Below are positions 26,817-38,535 of a DNA stretch of 47,039 nucleotides, piece after piece; within the stretch, counting starts at the first letter, position 1; each line of letters opens with the position of its first letter. This DNA is from Nitrospirae bacterium CG2_30_70_394 (lineage in GTDB: Bacteria > CG2-30-53-67 > CG2-30-70-394). The stretch covers positions 1-47,039 of the forward strand of contig MNYW01000083.1 in assembly GCA_001873295.1 (NCBI GenBank), read 5' to 3'. The notes under the pieces are model-generated. The model was not told where the DNA came from. It was given only the letters and a program-made list of their open reading frames with translations, and searched no databases. Position numbers and translations under genes: made by a program.

Positions 26817-29357
26817 TCAGACGCCGATGCGGCGGAGGCGGAGGATGGGGTTTTCGGGGAGGGCGGGGTCGGGGAGGTCGATCTCTGCCTCCAGCCACCA
26901 GGTGCCATCGCCGGCGGGATCGAGGAGGGTCTGGGTGCAACGCCAGCGGCGCGGGGGGTTCTCGTGCAGGGTGGTGAGGTGGGGGCGGCGGGCGGCGGGG
27001 GTGAAGAGGATCTCGCCGTACTCGGCGAAGTAAGGGGCGAGGGCCTCCTCGATCCGGCGGGCGTCCCACGGATCCGCCTCGTCGGGACAGAGGCAGGTGG
27101 CCGCCTCCTCGTAGTCGCGCTCCGCCAGGGCGCCCACCAGGCGGTGGAGCTCGGTGCGCACCCGGGCAATAAAGGCGCGCGGGTTGCGGTGGGGGTTGAG
27201 GGATACCGGTTCGGCCGCCGGCGTCGCCTCCGGGTGGAGGCGGCGCTCCGGGTGTTGCATCTCCTCCCACTCCTCCAGCAGGGAGGCGTCGGCGGTCTCC
27301 AAGAGCGCGCGCACGTAGGCGACGATCTCGTCCACCGCATCGTCCTTGTACACATCGGGGACCGTGTGGCGGAGGCAGTTGTAGACCTGGCTCAGGTAGC
27401 GCAGGAGGACCCCCTCGGCGCGGGCGATGGCCAGGTAACGGACGTAGAGGGGGAAGGTGTAGAGCCCCTCCACCATCTCTCGCGCCACCCCCTTGGGGCG
27501 GATGTTCTCCCCCGCCACCCACGGGTGGTGGGCGGCGAAGCGGTTGAAGAGGGTGTAGATCTGCTCGGCGTTCGGCTTCGGGTAGGTGACCTCCTCCAGG
27601 CGCGCCATCCGCTCGTCGTACTCCACCCCCTCCGCCTTCAGGCGGCCGATCAGCTCGTCCTTGGCGTGGCGGATCTGGCCGTAGAGAACCGCCTGGGGGT
27701 TTTCGAGGATCGACTCCACCAGGGAGAGGAGGGCGAGGGGATAGCCGGGGTCGTCGCGATCGAGCTCGGCGAGGGCCGAAACGAGGAAGAGGGAGAGGGT
27801 GGTATGGAGTGAGAAGTCGTGCTGCAGGTGGCTGGCGAGCCGCAGGTCGCTGGTGGGGCGGCCGGGGCGGCGGGCGACGGTGATGATCCCGGCGCCGCGC
27901 AGGGAGCGGAACAGGGTGGCGGCGCGCCGCCGGTGGTAGCGCTTGGCGCCGTCGCCGTCGTGGGCGTGGCGGATCAGGTCGATGACCGCGCCGTAGCCGC
28001 CGGCGCGCTCGTGGTGCTCGATGCCGTGCTGGAGGCGCTGGAGGAGCAGCCCGTGGGTGATCTCGAAACGCGACTCGAGGGGTTCGGGGGGCTGGCTGGT
28101 GAGGCGCACGAAGGTCGCCTCGTTCCAGTTCACGAACCCCTTGGGTGCGGCCCGTTTGACGACCCGCCGCTTGTTGCCCTCCGCCACCTTCGCCACCGCC
28201 CGTTTGTTGGCGATGGTGTGTTCCGGCGCCTGGGCCACCACCCAGCCCGCGTCGTCGAACCCCTTGCGGCCGGCGCGGCCGGCGATCTGCAGAAAGTCGC
28301 GCACAGAAAGCAGCGCAACCTTGTCGCCGTCGTACTTCGAGAGGCGCGAGAAGAGGACCGTGCGGATCGGGATGTTCACCCCGACGCCCAAGGTGTCGGT
28401 GCCGCAGATCACCTTCAGCAGCCCTGCCTGCGCGAGCCGCTCCACTAGCCGCCGATAGCGCGGCAACAAGCCGGCGTGGTGGACGCCGATGCCATGGCGC
28501 AGAAAGCGGGAGAGCTCCTTGCCGTACGGGGTGTCGAGGCGCACGCCGGTGAGTTCCTTGCCGAGGGCGCGCTTCTGCTCGGCGTCGGTGATCTTCGCTG
28601 AGGTGAGCGCCTGGGCCTGGTCGGCGCAATCGCGTTGGGTGAAGTGGACGATGTAGATCGGCGCCCGCTGGCTCTCGACCAGCGCCTCGACGGTCTCGTG
28701 GATCGGCGTCTCGCGGTACTCGAAGGTGAGCGGCACCGGCCGCTCCACCGCGCTCACCTCGGCGACCGCACGGCCGGTGCGGGCGGTGAGCCGCTCGCGG
28801 ATCGCCGCGGTGTTGCCGAGGGTGGCGGACATGAGGAGGAAGGTAGTGGCCGGCAGGGCCAGCAGCGGCACCTGCCACGCCATGCCGCGGTCGCGGTCGC
28901 CGTAGTAGTGAAACTCGTCCATCACCACATAGGGCGCGTCCACCTCGTCGCCGCGGCGCAGCGCCTGGTTGGCGAGGACCTCGGCGGTGCAGCAGCAGAT
29001 CGGGGCATCGGGGTTGATCGTCGCGTCTCCCGTCTGCATCCCGACCCGCTGCGGGCCGAAGGTGGCGCACAGGGCGAAGAACTTCTCGTTCACCAGCGCC
29101 TTGATCGGCGCGGTGTAGATCGACCGGCTCTGCTCGCTCAGCGCCTTGAAGTGCAGCGCCGTGGCGACCAGCGACTTGCCCGAGCCGGTGGGGGTGGCGA
29201 GGACCACGTGGTGGCCGGCGAACAGCTCGAGGATCGCCTCCTCCTGCGCCGGGTAGAGGGTGAGCCCCTGACCCGCCACCCAGGTGAGGAAGCGGTCGAG
29301 GACGTCGCCGGCGGCGAGGTGGCTCCCTTCCGGGAGGAGGTCGGCGAGGGTGGCCAT
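26817..29357 (-). CDS. Ski2-type superfamily 2 DEAD/DEAH-box helicase with DUF3516-like C-terminus
   Basis: An 846-residue helicase. Core motifs: ATPTGSGKS (Walker A, near residue 55), DEFHYY (motif II), SATLG (motif III), HHAGLLPRYRR, TDTLGVGVNIP and QIAGRAGRKG (motif VI). The C-terminal half of about 400 residues resembles the DUF3516 region of bacterial Ski2-like RNA helicases. The role is probably RNA or structured nucleic-acid remodelling; substrate unknown. The ATG at 29357 is preceded on the coding strand by a long pyrimidine tract and no Shine-Dalgarno sequence. Confidence 0.88.
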   Translation of the reverse strand: MATLADLLPEGSHLAAGDVLDRFLTWVAGQGLTLYPAQEEAILELFAGHHVVLATPTGSGKSLVATALHFKALSEQSRSIYTAPIKALVNEKFFALCATFGPQRVGMQTGDATINPDAPICCCTAEVLANQALRRGDEVDAPYVVMDEFHYYGDRDRGMAWQVPLLALPATTFLLMSATLGNTAAIRERLTARTGRAVAEVSAVERPVPLTFEYRETPIHETVEALVESQRAPIYIVHFTQRDCADQAQALTSAKITDAEQKRALGKELTGVRLDTPYGKELSRFLRHGIGVHHAGLLPRYRRLVERLAQAGLLKVICGTDTLGVGVNIPIRTVLFSRLSKYDGDKVALLSVRDFLQIAGRAGRKGFDDAGWVVAQAPEHTIANKRAVAKVAEGNKRRVVKRAAPKGFVNWNEATFVRLTSQPPEPLESRFEITHGLLLQRLQHGIEHHERAGGYGAVIDLIRHAHDGDGAKRYHRRRAATLFRSLRGAGIITVARRPGRPTSDLRLASHLQHDFSLHTTLSLFLVSALAELDRDDPGYPLALLSLVESILENPQAVLYGQIRHAKDELIGRLKAEGVEYDERMARLEEVTYPKPNAEQIYTLFNRFAAHHPWVAGENIRPKGVAREMVEGLYTFPLYVRYLAIARAEGVLLRYLSQVYNCLRHTVPDVYKDDAVDEIVAYVRALLETADASLLEEWEEMQHPERRLHPEATPAAEPVSLNPHRNPRAFIARVRTELHRLVGALAERDYEEAATCLCPDEADPWDARRIEEALAPYFAEYGEILFTPAARRPHLTTLHENPPRRWRCTQTLLDPAGDGTWWLEAEIDLPDPALPENPILRLRRIGV

Positions 29358-29387
29358 GGCGGGGAGAGAGGGGGGGGAAAAAGGGCG

Positions 29388-29484
29388 GGCAGCGGGGATG
29401 GGGCGAAGGGTGGAGGAAGAGGTGGGGAAAAGGTCGGTCCGGTGGGCTTCGGATCGTTTGGGGGCGCAGGCAGCGGGGATGGGG
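29388..29484. repeat. 16-bp direct repeat upstream of the helicase gene
   Basis: GGCAGCGGGGATGGGG occurs at 29388-29403 and 29469-29484, 81 bp apart, within a purine-rich plus strand. Significance is uncertain in such a GC-rich region. Confidence 0.4.
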
Positions 29485-29570
29485 TGGGGCGGGTGGGGCG
29501 ATCCGGCGGGCTCCACCGCTCACGCCAACCTCTTTTGCCGGCTACCCCGCGGTCGTGGCGCGCGGCGCGT

Positions 29571-30425
29571 TCACTCCCCGGTGAGGTGGGCAGCTTCGGT
29601 CTCCGCCGCCGCGTCGGCCAGGGCGACGCGGTTGCGGCCACCGTGCTTGGCCTGATAGAGGGCGCCGTCGGCGCGCGCGATGAGGGCCTCGCCGCTCACC
29701 GGGTGTTCCACGTCGAGGCGGGAGAGGCCAATGCTGATGGTGATCGGCCCGGCCTCCGGCGGGAGGGCGAAGGGGTGGCTGGAGACGGTGGTCAGCAGCC
29801 GGTGGGCGAGGCGGAGCGCCTCGGTCTCGTCGGTGTAGGGGAGGAGGATGACGAACTCCTCGCCGCCGTAACGGGCGGAGATATCACTCGCCCGCAGCCC
29901 CGAGCGGATCAACTCGGCGATGGTCCGTAGCACCCGGTCGCCGGCCGGGTGGCCGTAGGTGTCGTTCACCCGCTTGAAGTGGTCGATGTCGATCATCATC
30001 AGCGACAGGGGCAGGCGGTGGCGGCGGGCGGCGCGCAGGTACTCCGCCAACCGCTCGAAGAAATAGCGCCGGTTGTACATGCCGGTGAGCTCGTCGGTGA
30101 CCGAGATCGCCTCCAGGCGGAGGTTGAGCCCCTCCATCAGGGTCGCCTGCGCCGCCGCCTCCCGCTGCTCGCGGACGATCGCGTCGAAGGCGCGACCGAG
30201 GAGATAGCCGGCGATGGCGAAGCAGAGCCCCGAGCCGAGGGTCATGTAGCCATAGAGGAGGGCGTGGTTGGCGAGCTCGACCTTCACCTCCGGCCACGAC
30301 CACAGCCCCTGGTGGGGAATCTGGAGGATGAACCAGCCAAGCGGCGCGATGAACGCGATGGCGACGCCCAGAAGCGGAAAACGCCACCGCCGGGGAATGG
30401 GGTCTCTGACGCGATCCGCGGCCAT
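29571..30425 (-). CDS. Membrane-anchored diguanylate cyclase
   Basis: A 284-residue inner-membrane protein that should make cyclic di-GMP from two GTP. Two membrane helices (about residues 17-33 and 50-72) frame a short periplasmic loop. A GGDEF domain follows, with MMIDIDHFKRVNDTYGH, the active-site motif GGEEF, and an inhibitory I-site RASD five residues before it (RASDISARYGGEEF). No EAL domain is present. The short periplasmic loop leaves little room for a ligand-binding domain. I chose the ATG at 30425. Confidence 0.92.
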   Translation of the reverse strand: MAADRVRDPIPRRWRFPLLGVAIAFIAPLGWFILQIPHQGLWSWPEVKVELANHALLYGYMTLGSGLCFAIAGYLLGRAFDAIVREQREAAAQATLMEGLNLRLEAISVTDELTGMYNRRYFFERLAEYLRAARRHRLPLSLMMIDIDHFKRVNDTYGHPAGDRVLRTIAELIRSGLRASDISARYGGEEFVILLPYTDETEALRLAHRLLTTVSSHPFALPPEAGPITISIGLSRLDVEHPVSGEALIARADGALYQAKHGGRNRVALADAAAETEAAHLTGE

Positions 30426-30499
30426 GGCGCTACTTTCCCGTGGTCCAGGCCGTCCGTCAAAGCGGCGTGGTCGCCCACGCCCGGGGACGCCAAGGAGAG

Positions 30500-30718
30500 C
30501 GACCGGTCGTGACCTCGGCGTCTGTGCGCGAGACCCGCCTTCCAGCCCCGCGCCTCGCCCGATTGCTGCGCCCGCGACGCCCACCCCTTTCTACCTTCAA
30601 TTTCTCCTGCGTTGAGTCGTCTGCCCCCCTTTCCGATTCGCGCCGATTCGCAGTGAATCGCGGCCCGCTCGACAAGCCATCTTCCCTCCCCCTTTCTACT
30701 TCCTACTTTCCTTTGCGC
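30500..30718 (-). repeat. Dispersed intergenic repeat, copy B
   Basis: Read on the minus strand it begins with a purine tract (GGAAAGTAGGAAGTAGAAAG), continues GGGAAGATGGCTTGTCGAGC and CTGCGAATCGGCGCGAATCG, then a second tract (GAAGGTAGAAAGGGG), GCAATCGGGCGAGGCGCGGG and GTCTCGCGCACAGACG. The same modules occur at 38.4, 42.4 and 46.5 kb. It is non-coding; frequent indels between copies argue against a protein. Confidence 0.75.
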
Positions 30719-30752
30719 GAGCCCTGCCTTGTGGGCCGCGGCCGAAAGCAAA

Positions 30753-30782
30753 GGGCCCGGGGGTCGATCGACCCCCGGGCCC
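30753..30782 (-). terminator. Perfect 30-bp palindrome terminating the RND operon
   Basis: Fifteen-base arms (GGGCCCGGGGGTCGA and its complement) lie 33 bp after the pump stop codon. On the minus strand they are followed by TTTGCTTT, as expected for an intrinsic terminator of the pump operon. Confidence 0.8.
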
Positions 30783-30815
30783 CGGGTGCTACGGCTTGGG
30801 TGGGTGAGTTGCGCC

Positions 30816-33800
30816 TTAGGCGCTCACCGGCCCCTCTTCGGGCGGGGTCTCGGGCGGCGGTGCGGCGGCCTGCTGTTCGCGTCGCAGCCGCGCCTTCTGC
30901 TTCGCCTCCTTGAAGGTCCGCTTCTTCTCCCGTACCTCCTGGTGCTGGAGGTGGTTGAAGAGGTAGATCGGGACCATCACCAGGGAGAGCAAAGTGGAGG
31001 CGCCGGTCCCCCAGATCAGGGAGGTGGCGAGGCCGTTGAAGATCGGGTCGAGGAGGATGACGAAGGCGCCGACGAAGACCGCCGCGGCGGTGAGGAAGAT
31101 CGGCATGGTCCGCAGGGCGCCGGCCTCGATGCAGGCGTCGCGCATCGACATCCCCTCCTCACGGCGCTCCATGGCGAACTGCACCACCAAAATCGAGTTG
31201 CGGACGATGATCCCGGCCAGGGCGATCATCCCCATCATCGAGGTGGCGGTGAACCAGGTTCCGGTGAGCCAGTGGCCGGGCATGATCCCCACCAGGGTGA
31301 AGGCGATCGGCGACATGATGACGCCGGGCACGGAGAAGGAGCGGAACCAGCCCACCAGCAGGACCCACATGACGAGTAGGGCAATGCCGAAGGCGCCACC
31401 CATGTCGCGGAAGGTCTCGACGGTGGTGTGCCACTCGCCGTCCCACTTCACCACCACATCCTTCTCCGTCTTCGGCTGGAGGAAGAGGTGCTGCTTGATC
31501 GGCCGCCCCGCTGGGGTGGTGATCTCCTGAATCGGACCCCACATGTTGATGAGGGCGTAGACCGGCGAGGCGTTGCGGCCGGCGACGTCGCCGGTGACGT
31601 AGATCACCCGTTGGAGGTTCTCGTGGTAGATCGACTTCTCCTCCACGGAGCGCTCCACCTTGACCAGCTCGGCGAGGGAGATCACCCGACCCGACGGCGT
31701 CGGCAGGCGGATCTCCTTCAGGGCCTCCACGGAGTTGCGCCGCGCCACCGGGAAGCGCAGGTGGATGGGGACCGGGGCGAGCTCGCCGCTGAGGCGCAGG
31801 TGGGAGATGTCCATCCCCGCCATCGCCATGCGCAGGGTCTTCACCACCATCTCTTTGGAGAGCCCCACCTGGTTCACCTTCTCGTCGTCAACGACGAGCG
31901 TGTCTTTTGCCTGGTCGTCCTCGTAGTACCAGTCCACGTCCACCACGTCCTGGGTGTGGTCGAAGACCTCGTGGACCTGCTTGGCCACCGCCACCTGGGA
32001 CTCACGGTCGCCGCCGTAGATTTGGCAGACGAGGGTGGAGAGGTTGGGCGGGCCGGGGGGCGGCTCGAGCACCTTGATCCGCGCCCCATACTTGTCGGCG
32101 ATCGCGTGCAGGGCTGGCCGGACACGGGTGGCGATGTCGTGGTTCTGCTCGGTGCGGAACCGCTTGTCGACGATGTTCACCTGGATTTCGGCGACGTTGG
32201 ACCCCTCGCGCATGAAATAGTGGCGTACCAGGCCGTTGAAGTTGAAGGGCGAGGCGGTGCCGGCATAGATCTGGTAGTCGGAGACCTCGTTTACCGTGCG
32301 CAGGTAGTCGCCGAGCTCCATGGCGACCCGCGTGGTGTCTTCGAGGGTGGTCCCCTCGGGGGTGTCGATGACGACGCTGAACTCGCTCTTGTTGTCATAC
32401 GGCAACAGCTTGACGAGCACCATCTTGGTCCCCACCAACCCCATTGCCGCCATCATCATCACCATCACCGTGAGATAGCAGATCCACTGTAAGCCGCGGT
32501 GGTCGAGGATCGCCCCCATGGTCCGCTGGTAGAAGTGGTAGTAGGCGGTCTGCTTGGCGTAGTCGGCGTGCGACTCCTCTACATCGGTGCGCCGCCGGGT
32601 GGTGATCGGTTCGGGCTCGTAGTGTTTGAGGAACTTGTTGGCGCACCACGGCGTCACCATCAGGGCAACTGCCAGGGACATGAGCATGGCGGCGGAGGCG
32701 TTCACCGGCATGGGGCGCATGTAGGGCCCCATGAGGCCGCCCACCACCGCCATCGGCATGAGGGTGACGATGACCGTGAAGGTGGCAAGGATCACCGGCG
32801 GCCGCACCTCGTTCACCGCGTAGATGATCGCCTGGATCGGCGGCAGCCTGCGCATAGAGAAGTGGCGGTGGATGTTCTCCACGTCGACGATCGGGTCATC
32901 TACCAAGATGCCGATCGACATGATCAGGGCGAACAGGGTCACCCGGTTCAGGGTGTAGCCGATGGACCAGCTCCAGAAGAGGGTGATCGACAGCACCACC
33001 GGCACTGCGATGAGCACCACCAGCGCGTCGCGCCAGCTCAGAAAGACGCCCACCAGGAGGATGACCGAGACGGTGGCGATCCCGAGGTGGAAGAGGAGCT
33101 CATCCGCCTTGTGGCCAGCGGTGAAGCCGTAGTTTCGGGTGAAGGTGTAGTGGACGTCCTCGGGGATGAGCTGGGAGCGGATCTGTGCCAGCTTCTGCTC
33201 CACCGCCGCGGCGGCGTTCACCGAATTCGTCCCCTTCTTCTTGGCGACCGTGATCGTCACCCCGGGGATGGTGTGGCCGTGTGCATCCGCGGGCCATTCG
33301 ATCGTCTTGCCCAGGGCCTCTTCCTCGGCCTGGTATTGGGGACCGACGCCGAACAGGACGTAGTTGTCGACCTCCCCTGGACCGTCCTCAATCTCGGCCA
33401 CGTCGCGCAGATAGACCGGCCTGCCCTGGAAGGTCCCCACCACCAGGTTGCCCACCTCGCGGGCGTTCTGCAGGAAGGTACCCGCGTCCACCAGCAACTC
33501 CTGGTCGTTCACCTGGAACTTGCCCGCCGGCATCGACCAGTTCGCCGCCTGAACCACCTGCGCGATCTGCGGCGGCGAGGTCATGTGGGCCGCCATCTTC
33601 TGGGAATCGAGGATGACGCGGAGGGTGCGCGGCCGGCCGCCGATGATGTCGACCTCCGCGGCGTCGGGGATCTGGGCGAGCTGGTCGGCGATCGGCTGGG
33701 CCATGCGCCGCAGGTCGTAGTCGCCGTAGTTTTCGCTGTACAGGGTGACCGCGACCTGTGGGACGTCGTTGATGTCCCGCAGCTTGATCATCACCTGCAC

Positions 33801-34232
33801 CATCGGGCTGCCCGGGGCGAAGCTGACTCCGCCGCCCGGCGCCTTGTCGATGTTGTTGAAGATCTTGTCGTAGAGCTGAACGAGGGAGCGCTGCTGGTCG
33901 GAGTTGACGTAGAAGCGCGCGGTAACCACACCATAGTTGGCGTGGCTCATGGAATAGACGTACTCCACCGGGAAGTCGTCGATTCCCCAAATCAGCCGTT
34001 CGAGCGGCTTGACGACCTGGGACTCCACCTCCTCGGCGGAGGCACCTGGTACCGCGACGATGATGTCCACCATCGGCACCACAATCTGCGGATCCTCCTC
34101 GCTCGGGGTCACGAGGACCGCGAAGAGGCCGAGGATCAGGGCGGTGCCGATGAATAGCGGCGTCAGCTTGCTGGTCGTGAAATAGCCGACCAGCTTGCCG
34201 AGGAAGGTCTCGTCGGTCGTGTAGTGGGCCAT
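30816..34232 (-). CDS. RND efflux pump inner-membrane transporter, AcrB/HAE-like
   Basis: A 1138-residue proton-driven transporter with 12 predicted membrane helices and two large periplasmic loops. The helix 4 relay is SIGILVDDPIVDVENI, with the paired Asp of the family. The helix 10 position that is Lys940 in AcrB appears as Arg in GIIVRNSILVVQF. Extra length (about 90 residues over AcrB) includes a lysine/arginine- and proline-rich C-terminal tail. The substrate cannot be read from the sequence; drugs, lipids and metals are all possible. It overlaps no neighbour but starts 3 bp after the adaptor stop. No TolC-type gene is adjacent. Confidence 0.9.
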   Translation of the reverse strand: MAHYTTDETFLGKLVGYFTTSKLTPLFIGTALILGLFAVLVTPSEEDPQIVVPMVDIIVAVPGASAEEVESQVVKPLERLIWGIDDFPVEYVYSMSHANYGVVTARFYVNSDQQRSLVQLYDKIFNNIDKAPGGGVSFAPGSPMVQVMIKLRDINDVPQVAVTLYSENYGDYDLRRMAQPIADQLAQIPDAAEVDIIGGRPRTLRVILDSQKMAAHMTSPPQIAQVVQAANWSMPAGKFQVNDQELLVDAGTFLQNAREVGNLVVGTFQGRPVYLRDVAEIEDGPGEVDNYVLFGVGPQYQAEEEALGKTIEWPADAHGHTIPGVTITVAKKKGTNSVNAAAAVEQKLAQIRSQLIPEDVHYTFTRNYGFTAGHKADELLFHLGIATVSVILLVGVFLSWRDALVVLIAVPVVLSITLFWSWSIGYTLNRVTLFALIMSIGILVDDPIVDVENIHRHFSMRRLPPIQAIIYAVNEVRPPVILATFTVIVTLMPMAVVGGLMGPYMRPMPVNASAAMLMSLAVALMVTPWCANKFLKHYEPEPITTRRRTDVEESHADYAKQTAYYHFYQRTMGAILDHRGLQWICYLTVMVMMMAAMGLVGTKMVLVKLLPYDNKSEFSVVIDTPEGTTLEDTTRVAMELGDYLRTVNEVSDYQIYAGTASPFNFNGLVRHYFMREGSNVAEIQVNIVDKRFRTEQNHDIATRVRPALHAIADKYGARIKVLEPPPGPPNLSTLVCQIYGGDRESQVAVAKQVHEVFDHTQDVVDVDWYYEDDQAKDTLVVDDEKVNQVGLSKEMVVKTLRMAMAGMDISHLRLSGELAPVPIHLRFPVARRNSVEALKEIRLPTPSGRVISLAELVKVERSVEEKSIYHENLQRVIYVTGDVAGRNASPVYALINMWGPIQEITTPAGRPIKQHLFLQPKTEKDVVVKWDGEWHTTVETFRDMGGAFGIALLVMWVLLVGWFRSFSVPGVIMSPIAFTLVGIMPGHWLTGTWFTATSMMGMIALAGIIVRNSILVVQFAMERREEGMSMRDACIEAGALRTMPIFLTAAAVFVGAFVILLDPIFNGLATSLIWGTGASTLLSLVMVPIYLFNHLQHQEVREKKRTFKEAKQKARLRREQQAAAPPPETPPEEGPVSA

Positions 34233-34235
34233 GAC

Positions 34236-35420
34236 CTACATCGCCTCCATGATCGGGCTGCCGTCTTCCACCTCGTTCAGCTTGTTGAGGACGATGCGTT
34301 CCCCTGCCTTGAGGCCGGCGATGATCTCGACCTGCGAGTCGCTACTGCGGCCGAGGCGGACGAAGCGGAGGTGCGCCTTGTTGTCAGCCCCCACCACGAA
34401 GACGCTGGTGAACTGGTACCACCGCTTCACCGCGTCGCTTGGGATGTAGATCGACTCCGCCCCTTGGCCCACCGCGAAGGTGGCGCGACCAAACATGCCC
34501 GCCTTCACCACCGTGGTCTCGGGGAGGTTGACCCGCACCATGTAGGTGCGGCTCATGGGATCCACCGACGGGATAACCTCGCTCACCGCCAGTTGGCTTG
34601 CCAGGCCGGCAGACTCGATCTCGACGTTCACCGCCTGTCCCTGGACCACCTGCGCCCCCTCGTCCACCGGCACCGTCAGGCGATAGGTGCGCGCCTCAAT
34701 GGTGAACAGCGGGTGGCCGGGGGCGGCGAGGTCACCCACGTCCGCCATCTTCTGGGTGACCCGGCCGTCGAAGGGGGCCTTGACCACCGTGTAGTCCTGG
34801 TAGATCTCAGCGGACTTGAGCCCCGCCTCCGCCTGGCTCTTCTGCGCTTCGAGGGCCGCGATCTGCGCCTCCGCCTGGGCAACCATCGCCTGGGCGCCGG
34901 CATAGGCAGCGTTCACATCGTCGAGCTCCTTCTTCGCAAAGGAACCCTCGCCGTAGAGCTGGTTGAACCGCTCGTGGTGGGCGGTAGCCGCGATGAGCTG
35001 CGCCTCGGCCGCCCGCTTCGCCGCCCGGGCCACCTCGATTCCCTTGGAGGCCGCGTGTACCCCGGCGTTGGCCTGGGCAACCTTGGCGCTCACCTCGCCA
35101 TCGTCGAGGACGCACAAGACCTGGTGGTGGCTCACGTCGTCGCCCTCCCGGACCTTGATCTCCTTGATCTTGGCCATGATCTGCGGCGCTACCTGCGCCA
35201 CCTCGTGCGACTCGACGGTACCCATCACGGTCACCGTGCGTGAGGGCGCGGACTGCTGCACCGTGCCCACCTTCACGTCGGTCACCGTCATGGCGGCGTC
35301 GGGCGTCTCTCCCGCCTCGACCTTGTCAGGACCAATGATCGGTAGGTTGCCCTGATCCCACCCGATCATCAGGTAGCAGGGGAAAACGAGGAGAAGGAAA
35401 AACTTGAGCCAGAAGCGCAT
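34236..35420 (-). CDS. RND periplasmic adaptor (membrane fusion protein)
   Basis: A 394-residue adaptor anchored by one N-terminal membrane helix (about 4-20; no lipobox Cys context). Domain order: barrel-sandwich half (APQIMAKIKEIKVREGDDV), an alpha hairpin of about 90 residues rich in Ala, Glu and Gln, the second lipoyl half (TVVKAPFDGRVTQKMADVGD), a beta barrel and the membrane-proximal domain. It would link the transporter to an outer membrane channel. The ATG at 35420 follows GGGAGGGGCC. It is the first gene of the two-gene pump operon. Confidence 0.9.
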   Translation of the reverse strand: MRFWLKFFLLLVFPCYLMIGWDQGNLPIIGPDKVEAGETPDAAMTVTDVKVGTVQQSAPSRTVTVMGTVESHEVAQVAPQIMAKIKEIKVREGDDVSHHQVLCVLDDGEVSAKVAQANAGVHAASKGIEVARAAKRAAEAQLIAATAHHERFNQLYGEGSFAKKELDDVNAAYAGAQAMVAQAEAQIAALEAQKSQAEAGLKSAEIYQDYTVVKAPFDGRVTQKMADVGDLAAPGHPLFTIEARTYRLTVPVDEGAQVVQGQAVNVEIESAGLASQLAVSEVIPSVDPMSRTYMVRVNLPETTVVKAGMFGRATFAVGQGAESIYIPSDAVKRWYQFTSVFVVGADNKAHLRFVRLGRSSDSQVEIIAGLKAGERIVLNKLNEVEDGSPIMEAM

Positions 35421-35691
35421 GGGCCCCTCCCGGAGCTGGGCGGCGTGTCCAGGGAACACGCCGCGGGATACTGGTGACCGCGAAAATTATGAGATGACGG
35501 TTAGGCGGCGAGGAATGGATCGAGTCTGACAATGCACTCTACCGAGATCAAGATGGGAGATCTTCCCCCCGGGCGACTGCGCAACCCGAAGTCTGCCTCG
35601 CAATAGGCATACGAGAGCCCCCTGCTTAAGAATGGTTGCGAACTTTTTTTCCGCCCCCGCCCCAATCGCTACAGGGGCCGGGCTCGGGCGG

Positions 35692-37928
<2,237 letters not shown>

Positions 37929-37929
<1 letters not shown>

Positions 37930-38246
37930 CAGGCGGGCTCCATGGTGCACTTCAACGGGTGTTCCTGGCGGCGGGCATAGGCGGTCACCTGCGCCACCTT
38001 GGTTTCCGCCACCTCGCGGGTGAAGACGCCGGCAACCCCGACCCCGTTGCGGTGGACGTTCATCATGATTTCGTAGGCGCTCGCCTCGTCGAGGTGAAAA
38101 AAACGGGTGAGGAGCTCCACCACGAACTCCATGGTGGTGTAGTCGTCATTGTGCAGCAGCACCTTGTACATGGGCGGCCGCACCACCTGCGACCGCTCGC
38201 GAGTCCGTGTCTCGCCCTGCCCGCCGGGCCGCTCGTTGCCTGCCAT
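37929..38246 (-). CDS. clpS: N-end rule adaptor ClpS
   Basis: A 105-residue adaptor that brings proteins with N-terminal Leu, Phe, Tyr or Trp to ClpA. The substrate pocket motif is [13 protein letters not shown], followed by [21 protein letters not shown] hydrophilic N-terminal tail of about 25 residues matches the flexible tail used to modulate ClpA. It forms an operon with clpA. Confidence 0.95.
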
Positions 38247-38297
38247 GGCGCCAGTCTACCCGTGGAGCCCACCACACGGCAGCACCACACGGCAGCA

Positions 38298-38336
38298 GGT
38301 AAAGTAGCTTGGGGTCAGGTCTTTACTTTATACCCC
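38298..38336. repeat. Possible REP/RAYT-associated sequence
   Basis: The minus strand reads GTATAAAGTAAAGACCTGAC and then CCC. This resembles a string often found beside REP-associated tyrosine transposase genes in Proteobacteria. TAAAGTA and TACTTTA form short inverted arms here. No transposase gene is present, so this would be an orphan copy; the match is from memory. Confidence 0.35.
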
Positions 38337-38385
38337 TGGTCCAACACCGGACTCTGATGCGCCACGTCACCCCAATCCGCTGACC

Positions 38386-38535
38386 CCTGCGAAGGGGCGC
38401 GAAGGGGGAGGGGGCAGACGCAGTAAAAGGTAGGAAGTAGGAGGGGGAAGGAGGGAGGCGAGGGGGGGCGCGGGCGAACGGCCGGGCATGGGTTGTCGCC
38501 GGGAAGGCAGTCTCGCGCACAGAGACGGAGACGCG
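38386..38535 (+). repeat. Dispersed intergenic repeat, copy D (partial)
   Basis: Begins CTGCGAAGGGGCGCGAAGGG, then GGGGGCAGACG, a purine tract (GGTAGGAAGTAGGAGGGGG) and GGAAGGCAGTCTCGCGCACA. The order follows the right half of copy B. The GATGGCTTGT module is missing. Confidence 0.6.

Larger units (their letters stand above)
30426..30815. other. 390-bp gap with a dispersed repeat copy and a terminator
   Basis: This gap between the diguanylate cyclase start and the end of the RND pump gene contains repeat copy B and a perfect palindrome. No gene is visible. Confidence 0.6.

Noticed and set aside
24982-29523. 1513-codon minus-strand open frame over the octaheme gene, cupredoxin and helicase
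   Set aside because: It runs antisense to the heme and cupredoxin genes and out of frame with the helicase, whose own frame has all helicase motifs. It is a GC-driven shadow.
35640-35655. T-run at the 3' side of clpA as a terminator
   Set aside because: The run of T is on the plus strand, so it is A-rich on the clpA transcript, and no strong stem precedes it in either direction.
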